NCBI RefSeq assembly: GCF_052324685.1
Contig: NC_135213.1
Span: 37,816,138-37,880,137, forward strand
DNA length: 64,000 nucleotides
DNA from: Brachyhypopomus gauderio
Lineage: Eukaryota > Chordata > Actinopteri > Gymnotiformes > Hypopomidae
Direction of reading: 5' to 3'
A program made the position numbers and the translations under genes. Under the pieces are notes generated by a model that was not told the DNA's origin, did no database searches, and was given only the letters and a program-made list of their open reading frames with translations. How positions within the stretch are numbered: position 1 is the first letter of the stretch; the number at the start of each line of letters is the position of its first letter. Below are positions 52,848 to 64,000 of this stretch, piece by piece.

Positions 52848-53150
52848 TAGTACCGTTACCTCAGACTAGAAGTTACCTCAGACTAGCCGTTACCTCAGAC
52901 TAGAGGTTACCTCAGACTAGAGGTTACCTCAGACTAGAGGTTACCTCAGACTAGCCGTTACCTCAGACTAGAGGTTACTTCAGACTAGAGGTTACTTTAG
53001 ACTAGCCGTTACCTCAGACTAGAGGTTACCTCAGACTGGTACCGTTACCTAAGACTGGTACCGTTACCTCAGACTAGTACCGTTACCTCAGACTAGCAGT
53101 TACCTCAGACTAGTACCGTTACCTCAGACTAGCAGTTACCTCAGACTAGC
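52848..53150. repeat. 17-19-bp minisatellite in the lrrc8a 5' intron
   Basis: About 17 tandem units of CCTCAGACTAGAGGTTA with variants (AGCCGTTA, AGTACCGTTA, AGCAGTTA). It lies about 200 bp from the presumed first exon. Confidence 0.95.
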
Positions 53151-53353
53151 CGACTGGAAGTAGCCAGCTAGCCACATATAACACATAATACCGCGTTCAA
53201 CTCCACAAAACTCGCTAGCTCAGTCGGCTAACGGCCACCAACAACGAGCAGCGTTTTCTTTTGTCTTTCTTTTAATACGCCTAAATCCACACGTTTTACA
53301 CCGTATAGAAAGAGAAAACAACCGTCCCTCAATACTCGCGACTGGACACTCAC

Positions 53354-53460
53354 CGATTTTGTCGTGGTCAGCTTCGTTCATCTTGTGCCGGTTTGGCATT
53401 TGATATTTTTCCCCATTTAGAGGACGGGTAAAAATGGGGATAAACCATAACAGCCGCTAA
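53354..53460 (-). promoter_or_regulatory. Presumed 5' non-coding exon and promoter of lrrc8a
   Basis: On minus, AAAATCG is followed by GTGAGTGTCC, a strong donor (exon ends 53354). Joined directly to the acceptor at 51990, an ATG at 53381-53379 opens a ten-codon frame that ends at a TAA just before the lrrc8a ATG. The transcription start is not identified, and no TATA box is seen. Confidence 0.4.
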
Positions 53461-54057
53461 CCCTTATTTTCAGTGTAGTGTCACGGTCGGGCCCCTAGGT
53501 GGCGGTGTAGACGGTCATTTGTGGGGAATGCCCTTTGAAACAGCTCTTGAGTTCACGCAACACTACTGCCACCATATGGACTGAAAACAGAATTTGAGAA
53601 GAGAATCGTTTCCAAAATGATCTCTGGAAACCGTGGGTGCTCTACTCCAGATCAATTTTCCTATTTTTTGCTATGAGTAAGCCACAGTTCTCCAGTTCAA
53701 ATGAAATCCCAAACTCCTCTAGGTCCTATTTAACTGGATTAGTGAGACAATGTCCTTTTCCATCTTAGCATGCAGGTTTATCTAATCCATGTACATGTGG
53801 TTAGCTCCAGTCCTGCACACATACCATCTCTTATTGAACTGTATTAAAGGACTATTGAATTTTTATATCTAGGTCAAATACTTTTTTACTCAGGCCTTTG
53901 GTTACTTTTCTTTTTATATAAAGATGCAGTGCCCAGGGCCACCGGTCATAGAGCTTTCTGGTAATCTGAGATATTGACACTATTGTCTGTCCATTTCATG
54001 CATTAACTCTGGATTGTGACAATGGTATGGGTGAAATGCACCGTGTCAGGGAGTGAG

Positions 54058-54325
54058 GACCGTGCCCTCAGGACTGTGTTATCAGGACCGTGTTCTCAGG
54101 ACCGTGTCCTCAGGACCGTGCCCTCAGGACCGTGTCCTCTGGACCGTGTCCTGTGGACCGTGCCCTGTGGACCGTGTCCTCAGGACCGTGTTCTCAGGAC
54201 CGTGTCCTCTGGACCATGCCCTCAGGAACGTGTCCTCAGAACCCTGTCTTCTGGACTGTGTCCTCAGGACCGTGTCTTCTGGACCACGCCCTCTGGACCA
54301 TGTCCTCAGGACCGTGTTCACCCTC
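54058..54325. repeat. 14-bp minisatellite (GGACCGTGTCCTCA)
   Basis: About 19 units with substitutions (GTGCCCTCA, GTGTTCTCA, GTGTCCTCT). It stays open in several frames and produces false ORFs on both strands. Confidence 0.95.
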
Positions 54326-54559
54326 TGGTGCTCCATTTTACTGCTACAGAAAAACCTACAGGAGCTTCATGCTGATCCCCAGTTCATTAAATAAACTAAC
54401 ATTTCCCTCCACTCACTAGCTGAAGCAGCTAACCCCCCCTTATACACCCCCCACCCCACCCCGAGAAGCCAAGACTCCTCCACTTACAATGTACAATAAA
54501 TAAATCTGACAATATGTAATGCTGTAGACATTTGCTTTTTTGAACTCACATGGACTGTA

Positions 54560-54785
54560 TTTAATGTCGTCTAGCACCTTATTAGCTTGGTCCCCCAACG
54601 AGGACGGCTTCCCTCTTAAATCATAGTCTTCTCAAAGTTTCTTTCTTAATCTGACCAGAGAATTTTTCCTTGCCTCTGTGACCACTGTCTTGCTCAATAG
54701 AGATCTGGACCCAAACATTTGTATGGCTGCTTTTTAGCAACATGTTTTGCAAAAAGGGCTATTTAAATTAAACTGACTTTTGACT
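54560..54785. repeat. Fish dispersed-repeat fragment
   Basis: Contains TTCTCAAAGTTTCTTTCTTA, TTTTTCCTTGCCTC, TGCTCAATAG and AAAAAGGGCTATTTAAATTAAA, a string of motifs I recognise from a repeat present in many fish genomes. Class not assigned. Confidence 0.55.
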
Positions 54786-54944
54786 TATATACCATACTTT
54801 ATGATCACCTGGGCACTTGTCTGGTTAGTTTCTAGAGTTCTGTGTCATGTGACATTGAGTGATGTATGTATGTTCAATATTATTTTATTATACATATATT
54901 TCCTGAACAAAATCATATGTCACATTCCTTTCTAACCGCTATGG

Positions 54945-55014
54945 GGTATTTGTCAATTCTGATTTTCACCCTAATCAAAATTTGTCCTTCACATTTACCC
55001 ATCCGTGCGGTTAG

Positions 55015-55078
<64 letters not shown>

Positions 55079-55266
55079 CACACTAGTGATTACTATGGGG
55101 CTGTGGTGCACACATGCCCAGAGCGGTGGGCAGCCCTAGCCCGGCACCCGGGGAGCAGTTGGGGTTAGGTGCCTTGATCATGGGCACCTCAGTCATGGCC
55201 TCAGATTTGGGAATCAAACCACCAACCCTCCAGTCATAAGACTGGTTCCCTAATCACCACCATGAC
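54945..55266 (-). mobile_element. tRNA-derived SINE, copy D
   Basis: Same family and orientation as copies A-C. The CA segment inside the element has expanded to about 68 bp (55016-55083). The B-box region is mutated. Confidence 0.8.
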
Positions 55267-56053
55267 TGACTGTAGTGTACCTTATCAGGACATGTCTGGG
55301 TCTGGGAAATATCAGTTCTGCAGTGCTAACTGCCATATACTCTCTTTATGTTGTGACTGTATTTTGCAGGTTTTTGTTTTACCATCTAAAATCTGGAACT
55401 TCTTTATATAGTGTATGTACATATCCCCTGCACTTTCATTCTCTCTGACCTATAATCAGCTCCTTTTACTGAACATGTACCTGAACCACCTTGGGGGAAA
55501 TCAAAAACTGATCTCAGTTCAGCAACACAGAGCAGCTTCTCCCAGCACCCCCATGTGGAGGGGGTGCCAAGCACGGGGCAGTCTCCCATGTGTCACCGTT
55601 TACATTTCCCACAGCGGGAGGCTTAAACAAGGGCCACTTCATCCAGGAAGGCAGCAGGTTATGTCAACACAACCTCTCACTCTACTTGGTCAGGTCCTGA
55701 TCCCTCAATCAGATCGTAATGTAAGTGATGGCTTACGTAAAGCAATGTAAAGCACATTCTTGAAACTTTACCATGGGTATTGGATGAATGTTTTTGCATT
55801 ATAATGGAAGGTTTCGCCTTGAGAAAAGACCAGTTTTTATGTTGAGGTGTACGAGTGGGGAGTTCTATATCAATAGCCAAGGACACTGGGGCAGCCATAG
55901 TCTGTCTTTATGTTTCCCATCCAGACAGTGTTATTTCCTGTGTAGACAGAGCAAAGTCTTTTACCATGATGGGGATAAGAACTATGTAGACGTCCATGGA
56001 TCGTGCCGAAAATAAGAGAATGCAGTATATGTAAGAGCTTCTCCCACACGTGC

Positions 56054-56056
<3 letters not shown>

Positions 56057-56143
<87 letters not shown>
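56057..56143. repeat. (CA)n microsatellite
   Basis: About 43 uninterrupted CA units. Confidence 0.97.
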
Positions 56144-56145
<2 letters not shown>

Positions 56146-57183
56146 TATAAACAGAATGTCAAGCCCACGGTTAGCTTAGGTTAAACTATTAGGCAGGCGT
56201 TTTCCACCCTAGGTGGTTATTTGTTCTGCAATGTCTTTGCATCTATTCCAGTTATATAAGTGAGCAAAAAGTCTAACAAACATGATTTATAGTGCATTTC
56301 CTAGTGAGCGCTGCTGTGTTATAACTGCATGGTGCATTTGTTTTATTGTCACCATGCACTGGTCATTCACTCGCCTGTATTATTTGGACGACTCCGCCCC
56401 ATATAGTGATTGTCATTTATGCTAAATGCTTTTCCCCTTTCCCAAGGCACACTCACAATGGGGCTCGGTCCTGAATGGAGTGCTTATTCCTGAAGAACCC
56501 AAGAAGCAAAGACATGGGTAAGTTAAAGGAGGAGGGGGGCATTAGACATTTAAAAATGCACTTTAGACAGTGGCCTGCTCTGAATAGAGCTTAGCTCTCC
56601 CTCGCCATGGCTGGCGGTAGATTCACCGAGAGGAAGATGTTGAATAAGGTGAACCTAGGGACCTTCATATTGAGGGCTTTATTCACAAGTTTCAACTGCT
56701 TTGGGCTACTCACTGAACAATAACCGTTTGGGCAAAACAGTTAAATTCAGTCGTGTTTCATACAGTCTGCCTAACATGAGGAGTCAGAGCAGGAAACATT
56801 TCTCATGCTGAAGTCTCAGAGCAAAAGAGCTCATTAGAACCAAGATGGAACAGACGTCTTGTTCGTTAGGTGAATGAAGGACTGTCCTAAGAATAAATAT
56901 GTAAGATAATTACACTCACTGCAGTGTCAAATCCAATGGATTATTTGTAGAAACTCTTCCTGAAGAGCAGAAATCACAAGTCAAAACACAGTTTAATTTC
57001 TTATTACTTCAGACGGGTTGCACCACATTTTTACAAGTAAGATTTAGTTTGCAGTCTTCAAAGAAATATCAGTGCAAAATACTTGCTGTAAAGCTCAAAT
57101 GGCAACAAAATATATGTTTGATCCTTGCGTTTGAGTGAGATGCTGCATTGGTATGATGTAGAGCTAAGGCATGCCATGAATAG

Positions 57184-57306
57184 GGAGACGAGAGGAGGAG
57201 AGGGGAGGAGAGGAGGAGAGGGGAGGGGAGGAGAGGAGAGGAGGAGAGGGGAGGAGAGGAGAGGGGAGAGGGGAGGAGAGGAGAGGAGAGAGGGGAGGGG
57301 AGGAGC
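57184..57306 (+). repeat. Purine-only (GGA/GGGGA) tract upstream of lix1
   Basis: More than 120 bases with almost only G and A on the plus strand (GAGGAGAGGGGAGGAGAGG type), about 410-530 bp before the lix1 ATG. It can form triplex DNA. A G-run tract follows at 57432-57459. Confidence 0.9.
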
Positions 57307-57431
57307 TGCTTTCTTGTCTACAATGGATGTCAGCAGCAGGCTGAGTGTGTATGTGTGAACGTGTGTGTGCATGTGTGCACACGTGCATGTGTGTGTGTGT
57401 CTGTGTGAGAGAGAGTGAGAGAGAGAGAAAT

Positions 57432-57459
57432 TGGGGGTGGGGGGTGGGGGGGGGGGGGG
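57432..57459 (+). promoter_or_regulatory. G-run tract, potential G-quadruplex, upstream of lix1
   Basis: Runs of 5, 6 and about 14 G separated by single T, about 260 bp before the start codon, after a GT/GA repeat (57360-57425). Function not shown. Confidence 0.5.
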
Positions 57460-57716
57460 TGAAGTCCGATGGCCAGCCTAACAGCTAATTAGTTCAGCTC
57501 TTGACAAAGGTGGGCCAGCCATAGAAAAGGACCCCCAGGGTTAACTTAACAGGACTCCATAGCCTGCACTCAAGGCTGGAGAAGAGGAGGAGAGAACCTC
57601 GTGCTCTAGCTCTTTCCAAATCAGAGCTCGGGTGCGTACGAGACGTTTGCTCCCTGGAGCATGTAGCAGGGCTGCGGGACAGAGTGAGATACGCTGCCCT
57701 GGGGAAGACGGCCGGG

Positions 57717-63244
<5,528 letters not shown>

Positions 63245-64000
63245 GGCCTGTGTGATGGAGTGAGGGGGAAGACAGGCGTTTAGACTCAACCACAATCACT
63301 AGCTCACATTTTATATGCTTTTTATATTTTGTGGACTTTTGTGTCCTTTCTCTGCACACTGTGAGTGAATGATGACACGTGGGGAATATGTGGCATAATA
63401 GATTTGTCATGCTCACCTATTTTAGACTGTAAATTGGGTTGGTTTATGTATTCATCAGAAACACGGTTGGACTTTCTGAGGTGTAATATGGAATTTCAGT
63501 TTTGTCACGCAAGCAGAATGTAAATGCGATTTTTGTTATTTCGGAACTGACCACATGGTGGCGCCACACCCTGTGTGTGTCGATGGCAAATGCATTGTCT
63601 GCGCTTACACTCTTATATCTGTATATGCTCTTTTACCAATGAACTGAATGAAAAGAACATGTCATGAAATTTAAAAATATATATTTTGGCCAAATATTCG
63701 GTCAGTTGTTTTGTTTGAATATGTATAAACATGTTTTAAGGCCTTAGAACATACACTTTTGTATTTTACATACATTCTACCTCCAATACATAAAACATGT
63801 AAATATCATCTTATTCAGCAGGTCTTTGTTTCAGACTTTTAAGGAAATAAAACATACATAACACCATTAAAACTACTTGATCATTTTGAGGAGCCTGTAC
63901 TAATACCTAATAATTTAACAATAAATGTTTTAATACATCATACTACAATGACCACTTATTTTTTTTCACCAAGCACGAGAAGTATTGTCTGTCAGAAATA
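63245..64000 (+). other. lix1 3' UTR and downstream flank
   Basis: A+T-rich, about 600 nt from the stop to AATAAA at 63846-63851. Beyond it, nothing recognisable up to the window edge. Confidence 0.65.

Larger units (their letters stand above)
53461..57180. other. Intergenic region between lrrc8a and lix1, divergent
   Basis: Holds a 14-bp minisatellite (54058-54325), a fish dispersed repeat (54560-54785), SINE copy D (54945-55266) and a CA microsatellite (56057-56143). The rest (53461-54050, 55270-56050, 56150-57180) shows no splice-supported coding frame and no recognised element. Confidence 0.6.

Noticed and set aside
54016-54419. Asp/Arg/Cys repeat proteins in three frames
   Set aside because: Translations of the 14-bp minisatellite; no gene context.
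55788-56015. 75-aa plus-strand frame before the CA repeat
   Set aside because: No domain, no splice partner and no codon evidence; not called.

Overview
This window reads as nuclear DNA of a ray-finned (teleost) fish. The genes have small phased exons with GT/AG introns, CpG-poor intergenic DNA, very long CA/GT microsatellites and typical fish repeats: a Tc1/mariner copy, hAT-type non-autonomous elements with 8-bp target duplications, and four copies of one tRNA-derived SINE. The repeat mix would suit an otophysan fish (catfish/characin/carp group), but that is a guess. There is no prokaryotic or organellar DNA and no CRISPR array or operon.

Layout, left to right. (1) The 3' part of a + strand gene for an immunoglobulin-superfamily membrane protein (1-7154), with a long tandem 10-residue repeat in its extracellular stalk. 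(2) ptgs1, cyclooxygenase-1, on the - strand (9753-22164, 11 exons, 605 aa), tail to tail with the first gene. (3) A divergent LIM-homeodomain gene of the Lhx6/Lhx8 group on + (24937-29105), most like Lhx6. (4) A keratin-18-like type I keratin on + (31650-35426, TATA promoter). (5) zbtb26 on + (40592-41833), tail to tail with (6) a FabG-like short-chain dehydrogenase on - (42375-43981). (7) ppil3 on - (44517-46263). (8) lrrc8a, the volume-regulated anion channel subunit, on - (49088-51982, inferred 5' exon near 53,360). (9) lix1 on + (57717-63244). From general knowledge of human maps, PTGS1, LHX6 and ZBTB26 lie together on human 9q33 and LRRC8A on 9q34, so most of the window keeps an old linkage; the keratin, ppil3 and lix1 are not part of that human block. 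The genes do not form a pathway: they cover prostanoid synthesis, neural and limb transcription control, epithelial cytoskeleton, splicing-linked proline isomerisation and cell-volume control.

I rebuilt every coding gene exon by exon from splice sites, codon phase and protein similarity. Exon lengths sum to a multiple of three in all complete genes.

No unknown multi-gene system is visible. The most unusual signal is a repeated association of tandem repeats with 5' splice sites. In the lhx6-like gene a 35-bp unit spanning an exon-intron border is repeated to give 34 donor-like sites, and a second 25-bp array begins exactly at another donor. In ptgs1 a 28-bp duplication copies a donor, and in the keratin gene an array starts a few bases after a donor. 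Other points of interest are COX-2-like pocket residues in this COX-1, a changed KYD motif in LRRC8A, a small inverted-repeat transposon carrying two perfect NRF1 palindromes next to the zbtb26 promoter, a long TG tract as the 3' splice-site tract of a keratin exon, and two back-to-back poly(A) signals between convergent genes.
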